Assembly: GCF_028767025.1 (NCBI RefSeq) | Contig: NZ_JAJQXX010000007.1 | Location: forward strand, 1 to 64,000 | Length of the DNA stretch: 64,000 bases | Origin: Blautia sp. XA-2221 | GTDB taxonomy: Bacteria; Bacillota; Clostridia; Lachnospirales; Lachnospiraceae | Direction of reading: 5' to 3' | In this document: piece after piece, positions 18,273-27,200 of the stretch | Numbering within the stretch: the first letter of the stretch is position 1 | Layout: the number at the start of each line of letters is the position of its first letter | Notes under the pieces: model-generated | What the model was told of the DNA's origin: nothing | Database searches by the model: none | Seen by the model: only the letters and a program-made list of their open reading frames with translations | Translations under genes and position numbers: made by a program

Positions 18273-19541
18273 ATGGGAATGACAATGACACAGAAGATTC
18301 TGGCTGCGCATGCAGGTTTGGACCGTGTGGAGGCCGGACAGCTTATTGAGGCAGATCTGGATCTGGTTCTTGGCAATGATATCACATCTCCGGTGGCAAT
18401 CCATGAAATGGATAAAATGAAAGCAGATACCGTGTTTCATAAAGATAAGATTGCTCTTGTTATGGATCATTTTATCCCAAATAAGGATATCAAATCAGCA
18501 GAACACTGCAAATGTGTGAGAGAGTTTGCCAGCAGGCATGAGATCAGTAATTATTTTGATGTGGGAGAAATGGGAATCGAACACGCGCTTCTTCCGGAAA
18601 AAGGTCTGACAGTGGCTGGTGATGTGATTATAGGAGCAGATTCTCATACCTGTACATACGGCGCTCTCGGAGCATTTTCCACAGGCGTTGGAAGTACGGA
18701 TATGGCAGCTGCAATGGTTACAGGCAAAGCCTGGTTTAAGGTTCCGTCAGCTATTCGGTTCAATCTGACAGGAAAACCGAAAAAGTGGGTCAGTGGTAAA
18801 GATGTGATCCTGCATATGATCGGAATGATCGGTGTGGATGGAGCTTTGTATAAATCCATGGAATTTACAGGGGACGGAATCAGAAATCTCAGTATGGACG
18901 ACCGCTTTACCATTGCAAATATGGCGATCGAAGCAGGCGGAAAAAATGGTATTTTCCCTGTGGACGGGCAGACGGAAGCTTATATGAAGGAACATTCTGT
19001 GAGACCTTATCAGATATATGAGGCTGATGAAGATGCTGTATATGAAGCAGAGTATACTATTGATCTTAGTGAATTGGAACCTACAGTAGCTTTTCCACAT
19101 CTTCTGGAAAATACAAAGACGATCAATGAGATCGGCGAGGAGATCATAATTGATCAGGCAGTGATTGGCTCCTGTACCAATGGCCGGATCGAGGATCTCA
19201 GAACAGCAGCAGAGATTCTGAAAGGACGCAAAGTAAAAAAGGGTGTGCGCTGCATTATCATTCCTGCAACACAGTCTGTTTATCTTCAGGCAATGGAAGA
19301 AGGACTCCTGAAAATCTTTATTGAGGCAGGCGCAGTGATCAGCACTCCAACCTGTGGTCCCTGTCTTGGAGGATACATGGGTATCCTGGCAGCAGGAGAG
19401 CGATGTATTTCTACTACTAATCGAAATTTTGTAGGACGCATGGGACATGTGGAGTCTGAGATTTATCTGGCAAGTCCGGCTGTGGCTGCGGCAAGTGCAG
19501 TCACAGGAAAGATTTCCGCACCGGAAGAACTTGGATTATAA
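18273..19541 (+). CDS. leuC: 3-isopropylmalate dehydratase large subunit
   Basis: A 422-residue aconitase-family protein of the compact leuC/homoaconitase type. It carries [20 protein letters not shown] near residue 126 and the three [4Fe-4S] ligand cysteines in [10 protein letters not shown] near 300 and [11 protein letters not shown] near 362. With LeuD it isomerises 2-isopropylmalate to 3-isopropylmalate in leucine synthesis. LeuD is encoded 12 bases downstream. The start at 18273 has GGGAGG at good spacing; a further in-frame ATG lies two codons later. Expression is probably under the divergent LysR protein. Confidence 0.94.
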   Translation: MGMTMTQKILAAHAGLDRVEAGQLIEADLDLVLGNDITSPVAIHEMDKMKADTVFHKDKIALVMDHFIPNKDIKSAEHCKCVREFASRHEISNYFDVGEMGIEHALLPEKGLTVAGDVIIGADSHTCTYGALGAFSTGVGSTDMAAAMVTGKAWFKVPSAIRFNLTGKPKKWVSGKDVILHMIGMIGVDGALYKSMEFTGDGIRNLSMDDRFTIANMAIEAGGKNGIFPVDGQTEAYMKEHSVRPYQIYEADEDAVYEAEYTIDLSELEPTVAFPHLLENTKTINEIGEEIIIDQAVIGSCTNGRIEDLRTAAEILKGRKVKKGVRCIIIPATQSVYLQAMEEGLLKIFIEAGAVISTPTCGPCLGGYMGILAAGERCISTTNRNFVGRMGHVESEIYLASPAVAAASAVTGKISAPEELGL

Positions 19542-19553
19542 GGAGAAATAAGA

Positions 19554-20048
19554 ATGCAGGCAAAAGGCAGAGTTTTTAAATATGGAGATAATGTAGATAC
19601 AGATGTGATCATTCCTGCACGCTATCTGAATTCCTCAGATCCGGAAGAGCTGGCATCACACTGTATGGAGGATATAGATAGGGAGTTTGTAAATAAGGTA
19701 AGCAGGGGCGATATTATTGTAGCGGATAAAAATTTTGGTTGTGGTTCCTCCAGAGAGCATGCTCCCATTGCCATTAAGGCGGCAGGAGTCAGTTGTGTGA
19801 TCGCAGAGACTTTTGCAAGGATTTTTTATCGCAATGCTATTAATATCGGGCTTCCTATTATCGAATGTCCTGAGGCTGGCAGAGGAATTGAGGATGGGGA
19901 TTTGGTCGAAGTGGATTTTGACTCAGGGATTATTTATAATCGTACCAGGGGAACAGAATTCCAGGGTCAGGCATTTCCTGAATTTATGCAGAGGATCATT
20001 CAGGCAGGAGGCCTTATCAACTATATTAATGAAAAAACTGAAAAATAA
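19554..20048 (+). CDS. leuD: 3-isopropylmalate dehydratase small subunit
   Basis: A 164-residue swivel-domain protein with [20 protein letters not shown] at residues 6-25, [18 protein letters not shown] near 62 and [18 protein letters not shown] near 88. It completes the isopropylmalate isomerase active site with LeuC. The short length is typical of the archaeal/clostridial LeuD form. AAGGAGAAATAAG precedes the ATG. No leuB is found next to it, so the leucine genes of this strain are scattered. Confidence 0.95.
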   Translation: MQAKGRVFKYGDNVDTDVIIPARYLNSSDPEELASHCMEDIDREFVNKVSRGDIIVADKNFGCGSSREHAPIAIKAAGVSCVIAETFARIFYRNAINIGLPIIECPEAGRGIEDGDLVEVDFDSGIIYNRTRGTEFQGQAFPEFMQRIIQAGGLINYINEKTEK

Positions 20049-20056
20049 AAATATTG

Positions 20057-20096
20057 CAGCTTCCGGATCTGTATAGATTTTGGAAGCTGATTTTTT
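20057..20096 (+). terminator. leuCD terminator
   Basis: CAGCTTCC (20057-20064) pairs with GGAAGCTG (20082-20089) and is followed by A and six T. Confidence 0.75.
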
Positions 20097-20459
20097 ACTG
20101 TATAATTGATAAACTTTTTATCTGTATATCTCATTTTTATAATAGTGATTCTAAGAGGATATCAGAAGTTATAAAGTCATTATGGCTGAGGACTGTGTAA
20201 GGATAATAGCGGTTTCCTGAGGAAAATTAACTTTCAGTTCCTGGCTGTGCTGCCATAAAATACAGGGTGAAATTTTTTCGGGAGGGAGAGTCTTTTTTTG
20301 TATATGCAGGGCATTTCACAAAAAAACGGAAATGGTGAAAATTAAAAAGGAAAATACTGCGATTCATACGGGACATCATTCAACTTAAGAAACTATGATA
20401 GGGCAGCTGACAGTATGGGATAAGAAAAAAATGTCATATTTTACAGGCAGAATTTGACG
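20097..20459 (+). other. gene-free region upstream of the sipW promoter
   Basis: About 360 bases with no open frame that has a ribosome binding site and no RNA motif that I recognise. It contains a few short purine-rich stretches and separates the leu genes from the surface-protein operon. Confidence 0.4.
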
Positions 20460-20499
20460 AACGAATTTCGTTGACTTTTTGTATCGGCAGGACTAAAAT
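20460..20499 (+). promoter_or_regulatory. promoter of surface-fibre operon with overlapping palindrome
   Basis: TTGACT (20471-20476) and TAAAAT (20494-20499) are separated by exactly 17 bases. A perfect 13-base palindrome, AACGAATTTCGTT, spans 20460-20472 and overlaps the first two bases of the -35 element, an ideal place for a repressor or for an activator that replaces -35 contacts. No regulator gene lies beside it. Confidence 0.65.
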
Positions 20500-20504
20500 A
20501 AAAT

Positions 20505-20916
20505 CATCTTAACAAGCAGGAACATCTTCCTGCACCACCTTCTTCTGAGGGTAGGGGAAATTCCATAAACAGATTATTTGGATATACACAGACAGGGACA
20601 GACTTTATTCTTCCCGTACAGTGTTTTTATTTATCACGAAGGTTGAGGAAAATATATTTCCTTGGTCTTATATAAAAGAATACGCCGCTTTCTCCTTATG
20701 GGGGATCTTCAGAGCAGATCATACTTTTCTGTTTATCTTCAGGTGTCATTCAATTCTTTTTTATTCTTAAATTTCAATTCACAACATTTCATTTCATCAA
20801 ACCTCTTTTAATGAAGGAGAAAGCGGGCGTGATTTATGAAAAAGCATCTGCGGGGCAGAGCTCCGCCAAAGGAAACCGGAACTGTTTTATTTGATCAGAC
20901 AGGAAAGGGTGAGCAT
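20505..20916 (+). promoter_or_regulatory. long structured 5' leader of the sipW operon
   Basis: From the predicted start site to the sipW ATG is roughly 400 bases without a gene. It contains a perfect stem GCAGGAA/TTCCTGC near 20517-20534, a 13-bp stem at 20639-20669 (AAGGTTGAGGAAA with TTTCCTTGGTCTT, G-T pairs allowed), and CCGCTTTCTCCTT (20685-20697), the exact complement of AAGGAGAAAGCGG (20814-20826). The last pair could bury the AAGGAG Shine-Dalgarno-like sequence. I do not recognise a known riboswitch class. Confidence 0.4.
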
Positions 20917-21414
20917 ATGAAAAAAAGAGAGTATGCAGGAAGATTTTTACTGGCAGTTATTGCCGGAGTATTTTTACTTCCTGCTGTCTTTAAAAGGTTT
21001 TCTGTAAATATAGTACTGTCCGGTTCCATGGAACCGGCGCTGAAAACCGGCGGAATCATTTTTACAGATACAAAAAAGAATGTGCCGGGAATTGGAGATA
21101 TTATTACATATCGTCTGGGCGATATGCTGGTCACTCACAGAGTTACGGATAAAAGGGATTCTGCTTATATTACCAGAGGCGATGCCAATGAAGGTGAGGA
21201 TGCGGCTCCTGTTATGCAGGAACAGATTGTGGGTACGGTAGTATTTTTTATTCCGGTTCTGGGATATGTGGCAGCATTTTTACAGAAAAAGCCCATATTT
21301 GGACTTATAAGTCTTATGCTCATACAGGAATTGTTTTTTCTTGGAATGCAATGGAAAGGAGTATGCAGGCAATTCTGCAAAAACAAAAAATATGAAAAAA
21401 TCAGTAGGAAATAA
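20917..21414 (+). CDS. SipW-type signal peptidase I
   Basis: A 165-residue membrane signal peptidase of the ER/SipW type. There is an N-terminal membrane segment, the catalytic serine in LSGSMEPALKTGG near residue 33, then GDIITYRLGDMLVTHRV with His in place of the usual general-base Lys, and ITRGDANEGEDAAPV, followed by a C-terminal membrane segment. Such enzymes cleave the special signal peptides of TasA/camelysin-type proteins, and three such proteins are encoded next. I chose the ATG at 20917 because GAAAGGGTGAG lies at correct spacing; an in-frame ATG at 20836 would add 27 residues that look non-native. It is the first gene of the operon. Confidence 0.9.
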   Translation: MKKREYAGRFLLAVIAGVFLLPAVFKRFSVNIVLSGSMEPALKTGGIIFTDTKKNVPGIGDIITYRLGDMLVTHRVTDKRDSAYITRGDANEGEDAAPVMQEQIVGTVVFFIPVLGYVAAFLQKKPIFGLISLMLIQELFFLGMQWKGVCRQFCKNKKYEKISRK

Positions 21415-22042
21415 AAGTAAAGCAATATTTTTAACAGGTGCTTTGTGTCTGACTGTCCTTGGGGGAGTTTCTGCGTATCTGACAGATTACGACAAGGTTG
21501 ATAATCGGTTTACAGTAGGAAAAGTAGAAATCGAACTGGAAGAGCCAGGATGGAAACCGGAAGAACATACAAAAATTGAACCGGGAAAAGAAATAAAAAA
21601 GGATCCGCAGATTCAGAATACAGGAGTCAATGATGCCTTTGTATATATGGAAGTAACAGTTCCTATGGCGGATGTAATGGCATCAGATGAGGAAGGCAAC
21701 CGGCTGAACAAAAAAATGCAGGAACTGTTTACATTTACAGCAAAGGAAAACTGGTCATTAATCGACAAAAAGAAAAAAGACACTGCATCTGTTTATGTAT
21801 ATGCATACGATAAAATACTGAAGCCGGAGCAGACCACGGAGCCGTTGTTTGACACGGTGAAATTCCTGAACATCATTGAAGGACAGCTGGACACACAGCA
21901 GATCAGTATCCCTGTAAGAGCATATGCAATTCAGAGCTCCTATACAGGAGGCGATAAGAACAGTATTCCGGAACAGGCAAAAGAGGCATATAAAAAATAT
22001 GTAAATCAGAATAAAGAACAGGAAGGTCAGGTGACAACATGA
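21392..22042 (+). CDS. SipW-dependent exported protein, TasA/camelysin-like (first of three)
   Basis: A 216-residue secreted protein. After a basic start, the signal segment AIFLTGALCLTVLGGVSAYL runs into TDYDKVDNRFTVG, the diagnostic junction of SipW-processed TasA/CalY-like proteins. The mature part has the family's beta-rich look (VEIELEEPGWKP, IQNTGVNDAFVYMEVTVP, VPVRAYAIQSS-like end). I infer a fibre or surface subunit cleaved by the adjacent SipW-type peptidase. The ATG at 21392 overlaps the end of sipW by 23 bases. No strong ribosome binding site sits directly before it, so translation probably depends on coupling; an in-frame ATG at 21341 lies inside sipW. Confidence 0.8.
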   Translation: MKKSVGNKSKAIFLTGALCLTVLGGVSAYLTDYDKVDNRFTVGKVEIELEEPGWKPEEHTKIEPGKEIKKDPQIQNTGVNDAFVYMEVTVPMADVMASDEEGNRLNKKMQELFTFTAKENWSLIDKKKKDTASVYVYAYDKILKPEQTTEPLFDTVKFLNIIEGQLDTQQISIPVRAYAIQSSYTGGDKNSIPEQAKEAYKKYVNQNKEQEGQVTT

Positions 22043-22075
22043 TCGCGATAACAAAAAGGAGGCCAGATACGAGAA

Positions 22076-22630
22076 ATGACCGGAAGGAAAAAACTTACAG
22101 GGGTGATCCTGGTGCTGGCAGCAGTACTGGGAATCGGAGGCACTGCTGCATATCTGACTTCTTTTGATAAAGCTGAGAATACCGTGGCAGCAGGACATAA
22201 TACAACAGATATAGAGGAAGAATTTCCGGATATAACTCCCACTCCGATTGATAAAAATCCGGAATATAAGAAAAAAGTATGGGTATCTAATACAGCGTCA
22301 GGGGAAGAAGGATTTAATACAGACTGTTTTGTACGGATTTCTCTGGGATATTCCAATGATGATATCGGAAGAGCAGTGGTTCTGAAAAATCTGGATACAG
22401 ATAACTGGATTCATAAAAAAGACGGTTATTATTATTACCGCCATATTTTAAAAGAAGGAGAAACCACTACACCTTTGTTTACAGGAGTTTCCATAGACTC
22501 ATCCAGGCTGGATGATACCTATCTGGATCTTCTGCCTGAATTTAAAATACAGGTATATGAGGAGTCTGTTCAGTCGGCGGGCTTTTCTGACTATGAAAAA
22601 GCCTGGGAATATTATGGTTCTCCGGTCTGA
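22076..22630 (+). CDS. SipW-dependent exported protein, TasA/camelysin-like (second of three)
   Basis: A 184-residue secreted protein. Residues 5-25 form the signal segment (LTGVILVLAAVLGIGGTAAY) followed by LTSFDKAENTVAAG, again the SipW-type junction. The mature domain includes KVWVSNTASGEEGFNTDCFVR-like text with a single Cys, a tyrosine cluster DGYYYYRHILKEGETTTPLF, and ends YYGSPV. The YYYYR...LKEGE...PLF pattern recurs in the next protein as YYYYTGILKR, so these are paralogous subunits. An AAGGAGG lies 13 bases before the ATG, longer than usual spacing. Function is inferred as a surface fibre component. Confidence 0.8.
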   Translation: MTGRKKLTGVILVLAAVLGIGGTAAYLTSFDKAENTVAAGHNTTDIEEEFPDITPTPIDKNPEYKKKVWVSNTASGEEGFNTDCFVRISLGYSNDDIGRAVVLKNLDTDNWIHKKDGYYYYRHILKEGETTTPLFTGVSIDSSRLDDTYLDLLPEFKIQVYEESVQSAGFSDYEKAWEYYGSPV

Positions 22631-22646
22631 AAGGGAGGTGGTGCAG

Positions 22647-23837
22647 ATGAAAAAACTGATCAAAGCAGCTGCAGTTTTAACAGCAGCCGCTTTTCTGGCA
22701 GGAACCGGGACTTATGGATATTTTTCAGATACCTTAAAAGTAAAAAACCATATTTCCACAGGAGATGTTAATATCGGGCTGAAGGAATATGAAAAGAAAG
22801 GAAGCACAGAGGTATCTTTTACCGGACCAAAGTCAGTGGTTCCGGGAGATGTTATATCAAAAATTCCAAGAATCACCAATTATGCAAGTCCCTGTTGGGT
22901 ACGTGCGCGGATCACTTATAAAAATGACAGAGAGAAGCTGGAAGGATTTAGCGATAAAAACATATCCGGAATCTCCAAAAAGTGGGTTCGGAGAGGTGAG
23001 TATTATTACTATACAGGTATTCTAAAGCGAAAAGACAGTGTAGATCTTTTTGAAGAGGTAACGGTTCCGAAAACATGGACAGAAGAGCATACCGGGCAGG
23101 AGCTTGGAATTGCTGTTCAGGCAGAAGCAATTCAGGCGGCAAATTTTAACCCGGATTTTAAAGCAATGTCACCATGGGGAAATCAGGAGATACAGCTTTG
23201 TGTCCATGAAGAGAATGGAACAACTGTCTGCAGAAAGGAAAAAACAAAATTGTCAGTGGAGTTTAACGGACAGGCTCATAAGCTTTTATCTGTGCCCGGT
23301 GACTTTTTCGTGAATATGGGAACTGCCATGCCGGGAGATGAATTTCAGGATACGGTTACAGTTTCCAATACGACAGATCAGGAAGCGGAGATTTTTTTCC
23401 GAACAGCAGTGGAAGGGCAGAATCGCAGTCAGACAGAGCTTTTGAAAGGAGTAAAGCTTACAGTAGATATGGATGATGAGAGACTGTATGAGGGAACCCT
23501 GGATTCTCCCGGACTTAATAAAAATCACTCTCTTGGAAAATTTTCTCCGGATGAAAAAGGAAAACTGAAGTTTTCTCTTTCAGTACCCTCAGAATGGGAT
23601 AATTCTTATGCATTGAGGGACGCAGAAGTACAGTGGATCTTTACAGTAAATGAAATGCCTGAAAAGGCAACCGGATCAGGAAAAGACCAAACAGCAGATC
23701 ATAAAAAAGCACAAAAAACATCTTCTGTAAAAACAGGAGATTTCTCACAACCGGAGGCAGTATTCATGCTTCTTTTGAGTTCCGGAACTGTGATCCTGAC
23801 AGTGTTTATCTGCAGGAAAGGAGGACGGAGAAAATGA
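22647..23837 (+). CDS. SipW-dependent exported protein with sortase-like VKTGD tail (third of three)
   Basis: A 396-residue protein. The signal segment AAAVLTAAAFLAGTGTYGYF (8-27) leads into SDTLKVKNHISTGDVNIGL, the camelysin/TasA junction. Residues 28-200 form a TasA-like domain with REYYYYTGILKRKDS; residues 215-350 form a second beta-rich domain (SVPGDFFVNMGTAMPGDEF, VTVSNTTDQEAEIFFRT). The C-terminus reads SSVKTGD, a membrane segment and KGGRRK, the layout of a sortase sorting signal of the KTGD kind seen in Clostridia. It could attach the fibre to the wall. I chose ATG 22647 because AAGGGAGGTGG precedes it. It overlaps the adhesin gene by four bases. Confidence 0.82.
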   Translation: MKKLIKAAAVLTAAAFLAGTGTYGYFSDTLKVKNHISTGDVNIGLKEYEKKGSTEVSFTGPKSVVPGDVISKIPRITNYASPCWVRARITYKNDREKLEGFSDKNISGISKKWVRRGEYYYYTGILKRKDSVDLFEEVTVPKTWTEEHTGQELGIAVQAEAIQAANFNPDFKAMSPWGNQEIQLCVHEENGTTVCRKEKTKLSVEFNGQAHKLLSVPGDFFVNMGTAMPGDEFQDTVTVSNTTDQEAEIFFRTAVEGQNRSQTELLKGVKLTVDMDDERLYEGTLDSPGLNKNHSLGKFSPDEKGKLKFSLSVPSEWDNSYALRDAEVQWIFTVNEMPEKATGSGKDQTADHKKAQKTSSVKTGDFSQPEAVFMLLLSSGTVILTVFICRKGGRRK

Positions 23838-26800
23838 AAAAAACAGTAGTCAGCTTTTTGCTGGCAGCAGTTATGGGACTGTCTTCGCCAGCAGGAAGCA
23901 TGGGTATTCCGGAAGAAGAATACAACGGGACAGTGGAACAGGAACAAAATAAAGAAGAGGATTTTCAAGAGCCGGAATCAGAAGAACCTGAAATTGAGAT
24001 TGAGGAAGATACGGGAGAAGAGATGCAGGATGAAATGCACCCGGAAGAAGTTCCGGAGAATTCAGAAAATTTTTATCCTGAAGATTTTGATGGGGAAAAT
24101 CCACATACAGAGCAGCAAGAGGTTCCGGAAGAATTCACAGGAACCATTCTTACTCCGGATAATGTAGACAGCCTTTTTGGAGATACACCGGAAGATGAGC
24201 AACTGATCAGAGAAATTGAAGAAGGAGAGATTGTGGGATTTGCCCCGGCTTCTCTTACAGATATTGGAGAAACAGAACTGATATCACAGGAGGATGCGTC
24301 AGCTTTGCTTGCTCCGAACAGGTACAAACTTATTTCTACCTCTATAATTGTAAACTGTGATGAAGTATGGACTTCAAACTCTCCTATTCATGCCCGATTG
24401 CGTTATATAGAGTATGTTGATTCAGATGGGGCAGTGACAAGATCACCTCTCTACTGCATGAAGGCATCTAAAATGGGAATTGACGGAAATGTGGATCTGA
24501 AACCGGACGCAATAAAATTTTTTTCCAATTCGACTCTCAGGAAAATTCTTTATTTTGGATATGGAGGACCGGGAGACATCTGTGACAGTTACGATCCCAG
24601 CTGTTCTCATGTGAACTGGTCAAAATGGCAGAACAGATATGTATTTACGCATCAGGCGCTTTCCAAAGTATATGCTAATGATGTGAATGGCGCAACAGAA
24701 GCTCAGATTAAGCATGTGGGACTGATTCGCTTTATTGATAAACTGAAAAGTCTCACTATCCCCAACCGAAGTGCAGTAAAGCTTAAATCAGTCAATACCA
24801 GCGGTAATACAGTTACCGCCAATCCTCTGAATATTGGTATGACATTGTACCGGACGAAACCGTCCTCTGGATTTGGCTGGCTAGAGTCAACATTTAAAGA
24901 CGGATTTCAGATTTCACCTTTGTGTACAGTAATAGATACAGGAAAAGCCGGAAACGGATTGACAATCTCCAGAGGAACCAATGATACATGGCAGCTTGCC
25001 TATTGGACCAGTGAAAGTGCGGCAAAAGAAAAACCTGATCGTCCCAACTGTCTGGCAAAGGGAAAAAGTGTAAAAATGAAAAACGGATACTGTTTTAAAC
25101 TGGTATTTCCTGAAAGGTCAAAAGGTACAAAACAGTTTTCCTGGAAAATGACACTGAGACCTGTAAAATATATTATGGTAGACGGTTCTGTTCAGACAGG
25201 TCAGGATATTCAGGATTTTGGGGCCTGTGTATATCAGGGAGACAGGGGAATTCTGAAATTAAACCTTTCTTTTCAGCCTTCTGGGAGTATTCTTCTTAAG
25301 AAAACAAGCTCTCAGACTGGTCATCCGGTAGCTAATGCAGTGTATTCTCTGTATGCAGGACAGAATTTGTACAGTGGAGGAATACGCATTTATGCAAAGG
25401 ATGAAAAGGTTGCAGAGGGAACTACAAATGAGAAAGGAGAAATCTTTTTTGACAGTCTTGTTCCGGGAAAATACTATGTGAAAGAAAAAACAGCGGCTCC
25501 CGGATATCTGATTACAGTTGCTGCTTCATCCTGTACGGTTTCTTCAGGAAAACGAGTTACAGTGGCGGTAAAAGATGATCCGGATATAAAGGGAAAAGTG
25601 GCTGTTGAAAAAGTGGCTGACGGAACAGAAATTCCTCTTGATGGAGCAGAATTTACTTTATTTACCTGGAATAAAAATTCAGGAACCTATGAAAACGGAA
25701 AACTTTTAAAATACGATGAAGAACAGAAAAAATATGTTTCAGATATCTTTATTTATACGGAAATAAATCAGGGAAAGTTTAAGGTAGAGGAAACAAAAAA
25801 TCCTCCGGGATACACAGGAAGGTGGAGTCAGGAACTGGTGCTTACAGAACCGGGTACTGATAAAACATTTACTTATCGTGTAACCAATCAGCCTCTTAAA
25901 GAGCATATAGTGGAAATCCGTAAAATGGATTCGGAGACAGGCGGTTTGCTGAAAGGCGCGGAGTTCGTTATTTATGAATGGAATAATGAACAAAAAAATT
26001 ATCACAAAGAAGGAGCAGCACTGATATATGATGAGAAAAGGGAAATTTATAAGAGCGGTATCCTGAAGATTACAGACAGTAATCAGGGGAAATTCCGAAT
26101 AGAAGAAACAAAGAATCCAGAGGGGTATCAGGGAGAATGGAGTCAGGAAATTAATCTTATGCAGCAGGACGTACAGCTACAGTTTTCTGTAAAAAATGAA
26201 CCAATCCCCAAAAAATACGGAACCGTACATATCAGAAAAAAAGATGCCATTACAGGAGAAAAACTGGAAGGCGCGGAATTTCAGGCATATGCATGGAACA
26301 GGAATACTGGAAGGTATGAAGAAAAAGCAGTTCTCTTTAACTATGAGGAAAAAGAACAGTATTATACCTGCTCTGAGCTGGAACTTACAGATGAAAATCA
26401 GGGTAAATTTATGATAAAAGAAACTAAATCTCCACAGGGCTATCAGGGCAAGTGGGAAAAAGAGATCCACCTGACAGAAGACGGACAGATCCTGGAATTG
26501 GAAGCAAAAAATGAACCTGTTCAGCTTCCAGCAGGACAGATTACAATTATTAAAAAGATTCTTGAATCAGAAATTACCTGGGCGCATGGAAATCCTACGT
26601 TTTCTTTTGTGATTGAGGGCACAGATCTTCGGGGAAATAAAAGAAAATATGAAGATTGTGTTGTTTTTATGCGGGATGCATATCAGGTAGATGGAAATGG
26701 CTATGCGCTTTTGGAAGTAACCCTTTCCAACATTCCCTTGGGAACCTATCAGGTTTATGAAAAGCCGGTGCTTCGTTACTATCTGAAAAAAGCTCAGGCA

Positions 26801-27004
26801 AATACCTCTAATGTGAAAATTATAAAGGGAAAAGAACCTGCATATGGGGTAGATCCGATGGATATTGCATATGGAACTATTGGTCTTGATAAAGATCACC
26901 GGAAAGCTTCTATAACCTTTTATAATCGAAAAAAACGCTATGACGGATATTCTCATAACAGTCTGGTAGAGAATACACTTCCCGTTATAAAATCACAAAG
27001 TTAA
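23834..27004 (+). CDS. Large thioester-domain adhesin with SpaA/Cna-B-type repeats
   Basis: A 1056-residue secreted protein. Residues 1-22 are a signal peptide; 25-140 are a very acidic Glu-rich linker. Residues 165-490 resemble a thioester domain: Cys208 in SPLYCMKAS and Gln274 in FTHQALSKVY are placed to form the Cys-Gln bond. A SpaA/prealbumin-like domain follows (500-580), then three tandem repeats of about 90-100 residues from 588 to 895, each ending in a version of NQGKF.I.ETK.P.GY.G.W. The final domain (900-1045) is another Cna-B-like unit. No LPXTG, membrane segment or basic tail is seen, so surface retention must differ. ATGA overlap with the previous gene indicates coupled translation. 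Likely role: covalent attachment to host or mucus ligands. Confidence 0.85.
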   Translation: MKKTVVSFLLAAVMGLSSPAGSMGIPEEEYNGTVEQEQNKEEDFQEPESEEPEIEIEEDTGEEMQDEMHPEEVPENSENFYPEDFDGENPHTEQQEVPEEFTGTILTPDNVDSLFGDTPEDEQLIREIEEGEIVGFAPASLTDIGETELISQEDASALLAPNRYKLISTSIIVNCDEVWTSNSPIHARLRYIEYVDSDGAVTRSPLYCMKASKMGIDGNVDLKPDAIKFFSNSTLRKILYFGYGGPGDICDSYDPSCSHVNWSKWQNRYVFTHQALSKVYANDVNGATEAQIKHVGLIRFIDKLKSLTIPNRSAVKLKSVNTSGNTVTANPLNIGMTLYRTKPSSGFGWLESTFKDGFQISPLCTVIDTGKAGNGLTISRGTNDTWQLAYWTSESAAKEKPDRPNCLAKGKSVKMKNGYCFKLVFPERSKGTKQFSWKMTLRPVKYIMVDGSVQTGQDIQDFGACVYQGDRGILKLNLSFQPSGSILLKKTSSQTGHPVANAVYSLYAGQNLYSGGIRIYAKDEKVAEGTTNEKGEIFFDSLVPGKYYVKEKTAAPGYLITVAASSCTVSSGKRVTVAVKDDPDIKGKVAVEKVADGTEIPLDGAEFTLFTWNKNSGTYENGKLLKYDEEQKKYVSDIFIYTEINQGKFKVEETKNPPGYTGRWSQELVLTEPGTDKTFTYRVTNQPLKEHIVEIRKMDSETGGLLKGAEFVIYEWNNEQKNYHKEGAALIYDEKREIYKSGILKITDSNQGKFRIEETKNPEGYQGEWSQEINLMQQDVQLQFSVKNEPIPKKYGTVHIRKKDAITGEKLEGAEFQAYAWNRNTGRYEEKAVLFNYEEKEQYYTCSELELTDENQGKFMIKETKSPQGYQGKWEKEIHLTEDGQILELEAKNEPVQLPAGQITIIKKILESEITWAHGNPTFSFVIEGTDLRGNKRKYEDCVVFMRDAYQVDGNGYALLEVTLSNIPLGTYQVYEKPVLRYYLKKAQANTSNVKIIKGKEPAYGVDPMDIAYGTIGLDKDHRKASITFYNRKKRYDGYSHNSLVENTLPVIKSQS

Positions 27005-27162
27005 AATAATTTTTATTATTAGATAAAAGGGCGGGGCTGAGGTGTTGTTTCGATGCCCTGTCCCGCACAGAGGAAAAAACGAAATCCGGATAAAGAAGCG
27101 GAAGTAGCATTTATTTTTGCAGGTATTTTTATAATGAATAACGAAAAAATTTGTAAAAATTG

Positions 27163-27191
27163 TTGCAAAAACATATACAGTTTGGTATAAT
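27163..27191 (+). promoter_or_regulatory. tRNA-Pro promoter
   Basis: TTGCAA and a perfect TATAAT lie 17 bases apart, ending 9 bases before the tRNA-Pro gene. Confidence 0.75.
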
Positions 27192-27200
27192 ACCAAATAC

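Noticed and set aside
23834-27004. Adhesin considered as an LPXTG protein through LPVIK near its end
   Set aside because: LPVIK lacks the T-G pair and is not followed by a hydrophobic segment or basic tail.
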